A DNA stretch of 64,000 bases from Actinomycetota bacterium (GTDB lineage: Bacteria; Actinomycetota; UBA4738; HRBIN12). Below are positions 18,289 to 27,680 of this stretch, piece by piece; the first letter of the stretch is position 1, and each line of letters starts with the position of its first letter. The notes under the pieces were generated by a model. It had not been told where the DNA came from. It ran no database searches and saw only the letters and a list, made by a program, of their open reading frames with translations. Made by a program: the position numbers and the translations under genes. The stretch lies in NCBI GenBank assembly GCA_035640355.1, contig DASQWI010000026.1:62001-126000 (forward strand), read 5' to 3'.

Positions 18289-18446
18289 CGTTCCGGATCC
18301 CTTCGGGCCCGTTCTGCCTCCAGCCGTCTCCGAATCACGTCGTAGACCGACAGTCGTGGGCGCGCGCGTCGTTTCTGCGCGTACAGGTTGCCCGCCACGG
18401 CACCAACGAGAACGATCACCGCCAACGCCGCGAGCACGCCCTCCAC
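18285..18446 (-). CDS. 53-residue single-pass membrane protein
   Basis: One N-terminal membrane helix (VLAALAVIVLVGAVAGNLYA) followed by a basic cytosolic tail (KRRARPRLSVYDVIRRRLEAER). Its TGA overlaps the GTG of the M50-cNBD gene in the string GTGA, which predicts translational coupling and argues that it is real. Start GTG 18446 is preferred; TTG 18482 in frame would add 12 residues and place GGAAGG inside the coding part. Function unknown; probably a partner of the protease. Confidence 0.6.
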   Translation of the reverse strand: MEGVLAALAVIVLVGAVAGNLYAQKRRARPRLSVYDVIRRRLEAERARRDPER

Positions 18447-18660
18447 CCGGGCATCTTGGGCCCCTCCGTCCTTCCGGTGCAACGCGAGGGGGACGCGGTA
18501 TCGGATTCATGGCCTGGCCACATCACCGTCTTCGGCGCGACACACCGAGGGGCTAGCGTCGGGTCTGCCAAGAGGCATGCGCCCCTCTGGAGCGGGGAGC
18601 CGGCCGCGAAGGGCCGGCTCCCCGCGCCCCCTTCCCCACCCAGTCGGTCCGGCCCCCGTT
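18447..18660. terminator. intergenic region with strong 14-bp hairpin at 18592-18625
   Basis: The hairpin (GCGGGGAGCCGGCC, 6-nt loop, perfect complement) lies 36 bp past the stop of the minus-strand methyltransferase gene. It has no T-run, but its stability suggests transcript termination or 3'-end protection. The remaining bases should hold the promoter of the PqqD-M50-cNBD operon; I cannot place a convincing -10/-35 pair. Confidence 0.6.
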
Positions 18661-19521
18661 TCAGGGCGACCGACCGACGAGCACGCGCGTCACCTTGAAC
18701 CCGCGATCCATCGTGCTCCGTACGTCGCGGAACCCGGTTCGCCGCATCACGGAGCGCACGGCGCGCGCGCGATCGGGACTCACCTCGATCAGCAGCCAGC
18801 CGCCCGGACGGAGCCAGGCCGGCGCCTCGGTCGTGCTCCGTTCCACGATTCCCAGTCCATCGGGACTCCGGTCGGTGAGCGTGTGCGCCGGCTCCCACCG
18901 TCGGATCTCCTGGGGCAACTCCCGGAGCTCCGACCTGGCGACGTACGGCGGGTGCAAGGTCACGACGTCTACGCCGCCGCGGAGGTGCTTCGGCAGCCCG
19001 CCGTACAGATCACCGACCACGAACGTCGCTGGGAGGCGAAGCTTGCGCGCGTTTGCCCGTGCGACGCGGATCGCCTCGGGGGAGATGTCGGTGCCGTAGA
19101 CGCGCGCGCGCCGAACCTCGTTCACAACGGCCAGCGCGATGCCCCCTCCGCCGGTCGCGACATCCACGAGCACCGGTCGTCTCCTGCGACGCACCCGACG
19201 AACGGCCTGCTCTGCGAGGAACTCCGTCGAGTCCCGTGGGACGAACACGCCCGGCCGAGCGAGGACTTCCATACCACGGAAGATCGCGTACCCCTTGATC
19301 AACTGAACCGGCTCGCCCTTCACGCGACGCTCGATCATCCGCTCGAAGCGGCGCCGCTCGCCCGGGGAGACCTCCGTGTCGCGGTCGAAGTCCTCAGTAC
19401 CGATCGCGTGGCCGAGCAGGTCTTCAGCCTCGATGAGCTCGCGATCTCGTTGCCAGTGATCGATGGCCGGCGACGCCTTGAGTGTCTTGACGGCCTCGTC
19501 GACGAGATCCCCGGCGTTCAC
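18661..19521 (-). CDS. HemK/PrmC-like methyltransferase with altered NPPY motif
   Basis: 286 residues. An N-terminal helical domain similar to PrmC (EAEDLLGHAIG, RRVKGEPVQLIKG, PGVFVPRDSTEFL) precedes a class I SAM-binding domain: VDVATGGGGIAL (motif I), YGTDISPEA, VVGDLYGGLP. The catalytic NPPY, which positions the glutamine in release factors, reads HPPY here. It is probably a PrmC-derived methyltransferase with another substrate, or a degenerate PrmC. GTG 19521 is chosen from TAGGTT 8 nt upstream (leaderless) and homology. The partner prfA gene is not nearby. Confidence 0.8.
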   Translation of the reverse strand: MNAGDLVDEAVKTLKASPAIDHWQRDRELIEAEDLLGHAIGTEDFDRDTEVSPGERRRFERMIERRVKGEPVQLIKGYAIFRGMEVLARPGVFVPRDSTEFLAEQAVRRVRRRRRPVLVDVATGGGGIALAVVNEVRRARVYGTDISPEAIRVARANARKLRLPATFVVGDLYGGLPKHLRGGVDVVTLHPPYVARSELRELPQEIRRWEPAHTLTDRSPDGLGIVERSTTEAPAWLRPGGWLLIEVSPDRARAVRSVMRRTGFRDVRSTMDRGFKVTRVLVGRSP

Positions 19522-19555
19522 GGGCGTGCAACCTACCAGGCAGTCTGGGCGTGAT

Positions 19556-19620
19556 CCGCGCGACGCGGTCTGCGCGCTCCGCGCGACGCAGTCTGCGCGC
19601 TCCGCGCGACGCCGTCTGCG
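19556..19620. repeat. 23-bp tandem repeat, about 2.8 copies
   Basis: Units start at 19556, 19579 and 19602 with the pattern CCGCGCGACGCNGTCTGCGC plus GCT; only the N differs (G, A, C) until the third copy decays. It sits in the divergent promoter region between the HemK-like and GroES-like genes. Confidence 0.9.
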
Positions 19621-19666
19621 AGAACCGTGAACGGGTCCGTGGCTCGTCGCGTGCGACAATCGCCTG

Positions 19667-20032
19667 GTGAGCGCGGCACCCAAACACAAGCCGAAGGCGC
19701 GAGGAAAGCGGACCCCCAAGGAAGAGGTCCGGCTCACCGGCGACCGGATCGTCGTCGAGAACCCCGAGGACGGCGAACGCAAGACGCGGGCCGGGCTGCT
19801 GATCCCGGCCACGGCGGCGCCCGCGCCGAAGCGTTGCGTCTGGGGCGAGGTAGCGCTGGTCGGCCCCGACGTCCGCGCCGTTCGCGCGGGCGACCGCATC
19901 CTCTACCTTCCGCAGGCCGGTCTGGAGATCGAGCTCGATGGGCGCGAGTACCTGCTCCTGCGCGAGCGTGATGTCCAGGCAATCGCGTCTCCCGCGAACG
20001 GCCAGGAGGCGCAACCGGGCCAGTATCTGTAG
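19667..20032 (+). CDS. divergent GroES-like co-chaperonin
   Basis: 121 residues. A basic N-terminal extension of about 20 residues (KHKPKARGKRTPKEE) precedes a GroES beta-barrel: LTGDRIVVEN, mobile-loop-like GERKTRAGLLIPATAA, WGEVALVGPDV, VRAGDRILYLPQAG, LLLRERDVQAI. The GroEL-contacting IVL triad appears as LLI. The usual GroES is about 97 residues. GTG 19667 has GACAAT 6 nt upstream and no Shine-Dalgarno. It is not linked to groEL, which lies 3 kb away on the other strand. Whether it caps that GroEL is uncertain. Confidence 0.8.
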   Translation: MSAAPKHKPKARGKRTPKEEVRLTGDRIVVENPEDGERKTRAGLLIPATAAPAPKRCVWGEVALVGPDVRAVRAGDRILYLPQAGLEIELDGREYLLLRERDVQAIASPANGQEAQPGQYL

Positions 20033-20042
20033 CCCGCTGGGG

Positions 20043-20447
20043 TCAGCCGCTCAGGAACGACAACCGCACTCGGCGCGTGTCGTTCTCGTGGTTCGGATCC
20101 ACGAGGACGATCCGCTGCCACGTGCCGAGCGACACTCGCCCGCTCCGGACCGAGAGGACCAGCGACGGGGACACGAGGACGGGCAACAGGTGATCGCCGC
20201 CGTGTCCGACCGAGCCGTGACGGTGCGCGTATCGGTCGTCGCGCGGCAGCAGCCGCTGGAGGAGCCGCTCGAGGTCTTCCTCCGATCCCGATCCCGTCTC
20301 CATGAGCGCGAGACCCGCCGTCGCGTGCGGCGCGAACACGTGGAGCAGTCCGTCGCCACCCGAGCTCGACGCGAACGTCGCGACCCGATCGGTGATGTCC
20401 ACGACTCGACGGCCGTGCGTGTCGAGACTGAACTCCTCGACGTTCAC
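20043..20447 (-). CDS. YjbQ/UPF0047 family protein
   Basis: 134 residues, the normal size of the YjbQ family. Signatures present: VDITDRV, HVFAPHATAGLALMETGSG, the His-rich DDRYAHRHGSVGHGGDHLLPVL and a C-terminal LGTWQRIVLVDPNHENDTRRV. Some members form thiamine phosphate in vitro and are called secondary thiamine-phosphate synthases; the true role is unsettled. ATG 20447 overlaps the TGA of the upstream membrane gene in ATGA, so the two are co-translated. Confidence 0.92.
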   Translation of the reverse strand: MNVEEFSLDTHGRRVVDITDRVATFASSSGGDGLLHVFAPHATAGLALMETGSGSEEDLERLLQRLLPRDDRYAHRHGSVGHGGDHLLPVLVSPSLVLSVRSGRVSLGTWQRIVLVDPNHENDTRRVRLSFLSG

Positions 20448-21004
20448 ACTGTCGGGCCGGGGTCGCTCGCGGCGATCTGCATTGACGATGGCACCTCATC
20501 GGCCTGGACTCGCGCCGTCGCGAGTTGCACGCCGGCGCCGACGACGGCGATGAGGCCTCCGGCGATCACCACGTACAGGCCGACGCCGATGGAGATACCG
20601 ATCTGGCCGCTGTCGACCAGCACGTCGAGGAGCGCTCGAAGCTCCTGGAACGACACGCTCGTCGCTACCGCCGTTTCCTCTGCCACGCTGTCCAGGGCGC
20701 TGTCTGTGAGCGTCAGCGCGTCGAACAGGCCGAAACCGACACCGAAGGCCCCCACGATGCCTGCCGCAACGGCCAGCGGGCGTTGCGGTGCCGTCGTTGC
20801 CGCGATTCCCACCGCGACGACCACGAGACCCGCCACGACCGTGACCCAGCCGTCGGTCATATCCACGCCAGAAACGACCTCGCTCTGCCCGGCGCCGGAG
20901 AACTCCGCCCACGACAGGAACGAGCCGATCACGAGCAGCGCGCCGCCGACGATCGTGAGGATCGCGCCGATCGGCGCACGCGGTGGGGTCGTCGCCTCGC
21001 TCAC
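20444..21004 (-). CDS. four-helix membrane protein of unknown function
   Basis: 186 residues with four hydrophobic segments (about residues 13-30 AILTIVGGALLVIGSFLS, 52-70, 77-98 and 142-165), separated by an acidic outside loop. No enzymatic motif is visible. GTG 21004 is preceded by GGAGG 6 nt upstream. First gene of a pair with the YjbQ-type gene. It resembles small actinobacterial integral membrane proteins without assigned function. Confidence 0.72.
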   Translation of the reverse strand: MSEATTPPRAPIGAILTIVGGALLVIGSFLSWAEFSGAGQSEVVSGVDMTDGWVTVVAGLVVVAVGIAATTAPQRPLAVAAGIVGAFGVGFGLFDALTLTDSALDSVAEETAVATSVSFQELRALLDVLVDSGQIGISIGVGLYVVIAGGLIAVVGAGVQLATARVQADEVPSSMQIAASDPGPTV

Positions 21005-21084
21005 GCGGAACCTCCGATCGTCGGGTCGGGCCATCCTTCCATCGCCCCCGAAGCGCGCGCAACGCTCGCGGCCTCCGAGATCGG

Positions 21085-21112
21085 TTGACGTATGTCTGTA
21101 ATCATGTAATCC
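21085..21112 (+). promoter_or_regulatory. candidate promoter with tandem TGTAATC 8-mers
   Basis: TTGACG (21085-21090) is followed by the direct repeat TGTAATCA TGTAATCC (21097-21112), which ends 8 nt before ATG 21120. The AT-rich repeat stands out in this high-GC window. It could serve as overlapping -10 hexamers or as a regulator site. Confidence 0.5.
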
Positions 21113-21119
21113 TCCAGGC

Positions 21120-21644
21120 ATGAGACGATCATCATCCAGCGAAGAGGTGCAGGGCTGGTTCGCGGGGCGGTTGCCGACCGAGTGGTTCGCCGGATCGCCC
21201 GATGTGACGGCGGATCGCGAAGAGATCCTCGTCGTCGGGACGCTGTCGGATCCCGAGCTTCCCGAGGGCTCGACGCCCGAGGCGACCTCGGCGGCACGGC
21301 TGTCGCGGATCGATGGGTTCCGGGAAGACACCCGGGAACGCAGGATGGGCATCGCCGACGAAGCCCAGCATCGGTTCGGCCGACGGGTCTCGTGGGGAGC
21401 CCAGTGCGGCGACGTCCGCAAGCTGTTCACGACGGTGAGCGCGCCCGCAATGACGCGCCTCAGGATGCCCGAGCGCCGGGTGCTCGACACGCTCGTCGAG
21501 GCAGGCGTCGCCCGCTCGCGCAGTCACGCGCTCGCGTGGTGCGTTCGGCTGGTCGCCGACAAGCAGGACGAGTGGCTGAAGGACCTTCGTGAAGCCCTCA
21601 CGAACGTGGAGAAGGTTCGAGGGGACGGCCCGGCGAACGTCTGA
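21120..21644 (+). CDS. conserved actinobacterial protein with ribbon-helix-helix-like C terminus
   Basis: 174 residues. The N-terminal half (VQGWFAGRLPTEWF, DREEILVVGTL, FREDTRERRMGIADEA) is typical of a widespread uncharacterised actinobacterial family. The C-terminal half (MTRLRMPERRVLDTLVEAG, RSRSHALAWCVRLVADKQ) reads like a ribbon-helix-helix dimerisation unit, so DNA binding is possible. ATG 21120 appears leaderless, directly after the TGTAATC repeat. Function unknown. Confidence 0.75.
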   Translation: MRRSSSSEEVQGWFAGRLPTEWFAGSPDVTADREEILVVGTLSDPELPEGSTPEATSAARLSRIDGFREDTRERRMGIADEAQHRFGRRVSWGAQCGDVRKLFTTVSAPAMTRLRMPERRVLDTLVEAGVARSRSHALAWCVRLVADKQDEWLKDLREALTNVEKVRGDGPANV

Positions 21645-21664
21645 GGGTTGCGGCTCGCCGGAAG

Positions 21665-21862
21665 CTACAAGCCGCTGTCGGCGCCGATCGCCATTCGGTA
21701 GAGGCGCTCAGTGCCCTCGTACAGGACGACCTCCTCGACGCCGGTCTCTTGAAGGTCGGACCAGCACGCCCCGATCCAGGCCTCCGCCGACTCGGCGTCG
21801 GGGAACCGGGGGGAGCGACCGAGCTCCTGCCCCAAGTGATCCAGGTAGCTCCAGAACATCAC
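21665..21862 (-). CDS. 65-residue hypothetical protein
   Basis: Acidic, with the alternating pattern of a small alpha/beta fold (FWSYLDHLGQELG, AEAWIGACWSDLQETG, VEEVVLYEGTERLYRM). No family recognised. Its ATG overlaps the preceding gene's stop by 4 bp, which supports expression as the last gene of the NIL-thioesterase group. Confidence 0.55.
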   Translation of the reverse strand: MMFWSYLDHLGQELGRSPRFPDAESAEAWIGACWSDLQETGVEEVVLYEGTERLYRMAIGADSGL

Positions 21863-22119
21863 GCCCGCCGGATCGACACCATCATGTTCACGGCCCTGCT
21901 TACCACGACGCGCTCCCCTTCCTTCAAATCCCCTGGAATAGATTCGGCGCCCAGCCGTCCGGACTCAACCAGCCCGTCGGGATACACGACGGTCACGTCA
22001 ACGTAGGGCGACCCGTGGATCTGCAACCCACGGACCTCCCTCACGATTCCTTCTCGCTCGCCGAGCACGAGGGCGAAGGCTAGCGCAGCGGAGAAGAACC
22101 GAACACCCAAACCGACCAC
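21859..22119 (-). CDS. hypothetical protein, about 86 residues
   Basis: A hydrophobic N terminus (RFFSAALAFALVLGER) is followed by a beta-rich region (GIVREVRGLQIHGSPYVDV, VYPDGLVESGRLG, LKEGERVVVSRAVNMMV) reminiscent of an OB or NfeD-like barrel. The start is uncertain: GTG 22119 or GTG 22068. It lies 10 bp after the thioesterase stop and overlaps the next gene by 4 bp, so it belongs to the same operon. Confidence 0.5.
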   Translation of the reverse strand: MVGLGVRFFSAALAFALVLGEREGIVREVRGLQIHGSPYVDVTVVYPDGLVESGRLGAESIPGDLKEGERVVVSRAVNMMVSIRRA

Positions 22120-22129
22120 CGCCGCGCGT

Positions 22130-22531
22130 TCAGCTCGAGGGTGCCGCGTCCCGCTCGAGCGCGCCGCGTTCGTCCTCGGTGAGCGGTCGAGAGCGAAGGG
22201 TCGCGGGATCGCGGGGGACGATCACCGACTCCGCCACGGCCGACAGCGAACCATCGCGACGAACGATCTCCTCTCGCGTCCGGATGCTCCCGCGTCCCAC
22301 CGACGCCAGCGAGCATCGAACGACGACCCGCTCATCGTCCTGCGTCAGCTCCTGCTTGAAGTCGATGGCCACGCGCGCGAGCACGAAGTGCCACGTATCG
22401 GTGACCGATCCGAGCATCTGTTGGACCCACGCGTCGCGCGCTTCCTCGAGGTACGTCAGGTAGACGGCGTTGTTCACGTGGCCGTACGCGTCCATGTCGC
22501 GCCAGCGGATCGCGATGGTCCGCTCGAGCAT
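22130..22531 (-). CDS. acyl-CoA thioesterase, hotdog fold (4HBT/YbgC-like)
   Basis: 133 residues. The 4HBT motif is RWRDMDAYGHVNNAVYLTYLEEARD (residues 9-33), with the active Asp in DMDAYGHVNN. It hydrolyses an acyl- or aroyl-CoA to free acid and CoA; the substrate cannot be read. ATG 22531 shares its A with the TGA of the upstream NIL-domain gene (TGATG), so the two are coupled. Confidence 0.88.
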   Translation of the reverse strand: MLERTIAIRWRDMDAYGHVNNAVYLTYLEEARDAWVQQMLGSVTDTWHFVLARVAIDFKQELTQDDERVVVRCSLASVGRGSIRTREEIVRRDGSLSAVAESVIVPRDPATLRSRPLTEDERGALERDAAPSS

Positions 22532-22758
22532 CAGTCGATCCGGTCCACCTGCAGGCCGATGTCCGCGAGCCAGCTCACGGCCTCGGCGATTCGGTCGTCG
22601 TCGCCATCGACCTCGACGATGATCCAGCCGCCGCGTTCCTCGTCGAGGTTCGCCCGCCGGATGTTGGTGACCAGACCGAACTCCGTCCCCATCCGATGGA
22701 TGACGGGCTCCGAGATGAGGTCCTCGGGGAACGTGAGATGGAGGCGAGCCTTCGACAT
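22531..22758 (-). CDS. NIL-domain protein
   Basis: 75 residues making up a single ferredoxin-like NIL domain (RLHLTFPEDLISEPVIHRMG, NIRRANLDEERGGWIIVEV, AVSWLADIGLQVDRI). NIL domains occur at the C terminus of methionine transporter ATPase MetN and as stand-alone small proteins in Actinomycetota, where they are thought to sense amino acids. ATG 22758; a longer frame upstream is low-complexity. Confidence 0.82.
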   Translation of the reverse strand: MSKARLHLTFPEDLISEPVIHRMGTEFGLVTNIRRANLDEERGGWIIVEVDGDDDRIAEAVSWLADIGLQVDRID

Positions 22759-22827
22759 CGCGGCAATCCTGACAGAAGCCCGGCGCCGCACGTCTTGGAA
22801 CCAACCCTGGCCATTGAACGAGCGACA

Positions 22828-22851
22828 GCCCCGGGACGGGGATCCCGGGGC
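22828..22851 (-). terminator. intrinsic terminator after groEL
   Basis: A 9-bp GC stem (GCCCCGGGA / TCCCGGGGC) with a 6-nt loop lies 60 bp past the groEL stop. The downstream minus strand has only scattered T, so efficiency is uncertain. Confidence 0.65.
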
Positions 22852-22910
22852 CGTCACATCGGAGAGAGGGGGCTCCTCACTGAGGGATTCGTCGAGGAGC
22901 CCGCGTGGGT

Positions 22911-24533
22911 TCAGAAGTCCATGTCACCGCCACCGCCGGGCATCGGCGGCGCCTTCTCCTTCTCGGGCTTCTCGGCCACGACTGCTTCGGTCGTCAGGAA
23001 CAACGCCGCGATCGATGCGGCGTTCTGCAGCGCCGAGCGCGTGACCTTCGTGGGGTCGATGATGCCGGCCTTGAACATGTCGGCGTACTCCCCCGTCGCC
23101 GCGTCGAGCCCGTGACCGACGTCCAGACCGCGTACCTTCTCGATCACCACACCGCCCTCCAGACCCGCGTTGTGGGCGATCTGCTTGAGCGGCTCCTCCA
23201 GCGCCCGCCGGACGATCACGGCGCCCGTGAGCTCGTCGCCCTCGAGGTCCACCTTGTCCAGGGCGGCCTGCGCGTTGAGGAGCGAGACGCCTCCACCGGG
23301 GACGACGCCCTCCTCGACAGCGGCCTTCGTCGACTGCACGGCGTCCTCGATGCGGTGCTTCTTCTCCTTCAGCTCGACCTCGGTGGCCGCGCCGACCTTG
23401 ATCACCGCGACGCCGCCCGCGAGACGCGCCAGCCGCTCCTGCAGCTTCTCGCGGTCGTAGTCGGAGTCCGTCTTGTCGATCTCGGCCTTGATCTGGTTGA
23501 TCCGGCCCTTGATGTCCTCTTCCCTGCCGCCGCCCTCGACGACCGTCGTGTCGTCCTTGGTCACGACGATCTTCCGGGCCGAGCCGAGCAGGTCGATGGT
23601 CGCGTTCTCGAGCTTCAGGCCGACCTCCTCGGAGATGACCTGACCGCCGGTGAGGATCGCGATGTCCTGGAGCATTGCCTTGCGGCGGTCGCCGAAGCCC
23701 GGCGCCTTGACCGCGCCCGAGCGGAACGTGCCACGGATCTTGTTCACCACCAGCGTGGCAAGTGCCTCGCCCTCGACGTCTTCGGCGATCACCAGGAGCG
23801 GCTTGCCGCCCTGCATCACCTTCTCGAGCACCGGGAGCAGGTCCTTCACCGCGCTGATCTTCTGGTTGGCGATGAGGATGTACGGCTCCTCGAGCACGGC
23901 CTCCATGCGTTCGGCGTCAGTGATGAAGTACGGCGAGATGTATCCCTTGTCGAACCGCATGCCCTCGACGAGCTCGAGCTCCATGCCGAAGGTGTTCGAC
24001 TCCTCGACGGTGATCACGCCGTCCTTCCCGACCTTGTCCACAGCTTCGGCGATCTGCTCGCCGATCTCGGGGTCGGCCGCGGAGATCGCGCCGACATGGG
24101 CGATCTCCTCCTTCTGCTCCACTTCCTTGGACTGGTTCTTGATGCTCTCGACGGCGAGCTCGACCGCGCGCTCGATGCCGCGCTTGATCGCCATCGGGTT
24201 GGCGCCGGCCGCGACGTTTCGCAGCCCTTCCTTGACGATCGACTGTGCCAGGACCGTGGCGGTGGTCGTGCCGTCGCCCGCTACGTCGTCGGTCTTCTTC
24301 GCGACCTCCTTGACGAGCTCGGCGCCGACCTTCTCCAGCGGTTCCTCGAGCTCGATCTCCTTGGCGATCGACACGCCATCATTGGTGATCGTGGGGGCTC
24401 CCCACTTCTTCTCGAGGACGACGTTGCGACCCCTCGGCCCGAGCGTGATCTTGACCGCGTTGGCCAGCATGTCCATGCCGCGCTCGAGGGCTCGCCGCGC
24501 TTCCTCGTCGTACGAGATGAGCTTCGGTGCCAT
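22911..24533 (-). CDS. groL: chaperonin GroEL (Hsp60)
   Basis: An ATP-driven folding chamber; 540 residues. Apical and equatorial signatures include [33 protein letters not shown] (ATP binding, residues 84-97), [15 protein letters not shown] and [20 protein letters not shown]. The C terminus is the GGM-like tail PGGGGDMDF, as in actinobacterial GroEL2, not the His-rich GroEL1 type. ATG 24533 has GGAGGAGG upstream. There is no groES in the operon. It is controlled by a promoter with CIRCE, so HrcA heat-shock regulation is predicted. Confidence 0.98.
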   Translation of the reverse strand: MAPKLISYDEEARRALERGMDMLANAVKITLGPRGRNVVLEKKWGAPTITNDGVSIAKEIELEEPLEKVGAELVKEVAKKTDDVAGDGTTTATVLAQSIVKEGLRNVAAGANPMAIKRGIERAVELAVESIKNQSKEVEQKEEIAHVGAISAADPEIGEQIAEAVDKVGKDGVITVEESNTFGMELELVEGMRFDKGYISPYFITDAERMEAVLEEPYILIANQKISAVKDLLPVLEKVMQGGKPLLVIAEDVEGEALATLVVNKIRGTFRSGAVKAPGFGDRRKAMLQDIAILTGGQVISEEVGLKLENATIDLLGSARKIVVTKDDTTVVEGGGREEDIKGRINQIKAEIDKTDSDYDREKLQERLARLAGGVAVIKVGAATEVELKEKKHRIEDAVQSTKAAVEEGVVPGGGVSLLNAQAALDKVDLEGDELTGAVIVRRALEEPLKQIAHNAGLEGGVVIEKVRGLDVGHGLDAATGEYADMFKAGIIDPTKVTRSALQNAASIAALFLTTEAVVAEKPEKEKAPPMPGGGGDMDF

Positions 24534-24617
24534 CTCCTGCCCTCCTCCGGTTTCTTCGGGGGCCGGCCTGGTCTGTCGCGGCCCCTCACCCGACCTACGG
24601 CTCGTCGGCCCCGACTG

Positions 24618-24644
24618 CTAGCACTCAGGGCCTTCGAGTGCTAG
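24618..24644 (-). promoter_or_regulatory. CIRCE operator (HrcA binding site) of groEL
   Basis: A perfect inverted repeat CTAGCACTC - 9 nt - GAGTGCTAG, differing from the consensus TTAGCACTC-N9-GAGTGCTAA by one base per arm. It overlaps the predicted transcription start just downstream of the -10 element. Confidence 0.95.
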
Positions 24645-24648
24645 CGAA

Positions 24649-24677
24649 ATCCTAGCGACGACCGCCGGACCTGGCAA
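24649..24677 (-). promoter_or_regulatory. sigma-70-type promoter of groEL
   Basis: On the minus strand: TTGCCA (24677-24672), a 17-bp spacer, then TAGGAT (24654-24649). Spacing and position immediately before CIRCE make this a confident housekeeping promoter. Confidence 0.85.
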
Positions 24678-24750
24678 GGCGCCGGCCGGGGCGTGGGCAG
24701 AGTCGAGGGCAGGCGCCCGACGATCGGGGTGGTTCGGGGAGCCTCTCCGA

Positions 24751-26718
<1,968 letters not shown>

Positions 26719-26855
26719 CTTGACCAGAACCCCCTCGTTGGGTGAGCCAGGCGCATCGTACGGCGGCCGCCCGAGGCCGGGCCAACCGACTGCGTGCCTG
26801 AGATGACATGCTGGGTGCTTGCATCCGTGCCTAGGAGAGGGAAGCATCGTGCCTA

Positions 26856-26876
26856 GAGGCCGCCAAGGGCGGCCTC
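26856..26876. terminator. 9-bp hairpin in the acs / DUF5679 intergenic region
   Basis: GAGGCCGCC-AAG-GGCGGCCTC is a perfect stem 29 bp before GTG 26905. It has no T-tract and could be a leader structure of the zinc-ribbon gene. A 9-nt direct repeat CGTGCCTAG occurs just upstream (about 26826 and 26848). Confidence 0.4.
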
Positions 26877-26904
26877 GAAGCCTGTTTGGGGAAGGAGGCC
26901 CGCC

Positions 26905-27063
26905 GTGGCCGATCGCTACGAGGCGTACTGCGTGAAGTGCCGGGCGAAGCGAGAGTTCGACGGAACGATCGTGGAGCTCAAGAACGGCCGGAAGGCCGCT
27001 CAGGGCACGTGCCCGGTGTGCGGCACCAAGGTCATGCGGATCCTGGGCAAGAGCGCCAGCTAG
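26905..27063 (+). CDS. DUF5679 small zinc-ribbon protein
   Basis: 52 residues: [18 protein letters not shown] and [15 protein letters not shown], giving CVKC and CPVC, a two-knuckle zinc ribbon. This is the DUF5679 pattern. GTG 26905 is fixed by AAGGAGG 6 nt upstream. Its function is unknown; such ribbons usually bind nucleic acid or protein. It is divergent from acs and converges on the Rrf2 gene. Confidence 0.85.
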   Translation: MADRYEAYCVKCRAKREFDGTIVELKNGRKAAQGTCPVCGTKVMRILGKSAS

Positions 27064-27072
27064 GCCCAGCCG

Positions 27073-27110
27073 ACCACGAGCCGGCGCCTCCAGCGTGGGG
27101 CGCCGGTGGT
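27073..27110. terminator. bidirectional hairpin between DUF5679 and Rrf2 genes
   Basis: CCGGCGCC (27081-27088) pairs with GGCGCCGG (27099-27106), extended by ACCA/TGGT on the outside. It lies between two convergent genes and probably ends both. Confidence 0.65.
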
Positions 27111-27112
27111 AC

Positions 27113-27583
27113 TCAGTTCAGGCGGGAGAGCAGCTGCTCCGGCGTGAACACCTTGCTGCCCGCACGTTGCTGGTGCCGCGCGGCGAGGTCCGCCACGGTC
27201 GTCCGCTCGAACACCTGCTGGATCGCGCCCGCCACGTCGCCCCAGAAGCCCTGGAGGCCGCAGCGCGAATCGGCGTAGCAGGTGTGATCGGTCGGCTCCA
27301 GGCAGAACATCGGGTAGAGCTGTCCCTCGATCGCGTCCGCGATCTGCGCGACCGTGATCTCGGACGGATCGCGGGCGAGACGACACCCCCCGCCGGCGCC
27401 GCGGAAGCTCTCCACGAGTTGTGCCTTGTGCAACGCCCCGAGTTGCTGCTCGAGGAAGCGAAGCGGGATCTGCTGCGCCTGCGCGATCTCGCGTGCCGGC
27501 ACCAGCAGCGCGGCGTCGCGGCGAAGTGCCAGCTCGATCATCGCGCGCATCGCGTACTCGAGCTTCTGCGAGATCTTCAGCAC
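27113..27583 (-). CDS. Rrf2-family transcriptional regulator
   Basis: 156 residues. An N-terminal winged helix ([47 protein letters not shown]) is followed by a loop with three cysteines ([18 protein letters not shown]), the Fe-S ligand pattern of IscR/NsrR/RsrR-type members. It probably senses iron-sulfur status, NO or redox state. It is longer than usual, with a C-terminal TPEQLLSRL extension. It is divergent from treT and may control that promoter, but no operator can be recognised. Confidence 0.9.
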   Translation of the reverse strand: MLKISQKLEYAMRAMIELALRRDAALLVPAREIAQAQQIPLRFLEQQLGALHKAQLVESFRGAGGGCRLARDPSEITVAQIADAIEGQLYPMFCLEPTDHTCYADSRCGLQGFWGDVAGAIQQVFERTTVADLAARHQQRAGSKVFTPEQLLSRLN

Positions 27584-27680
27584 GGCGCCTCCGAAAGCCC
27601 AGCGTAGGGAGGCTTTTTCGGGGTGTCAACGAGCGTTCCACCCGCCGTGACCGGAGCGCCCCACGGCTAGACTCGCGCTC

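Noticed and set aside
22905-24644. 579-codon open frame opposite groEL
   Set aside because: Composition is a mirror of the GroEL codons (Leu/Asp/His runs) and it covers the groEL promoter and CIRCE.
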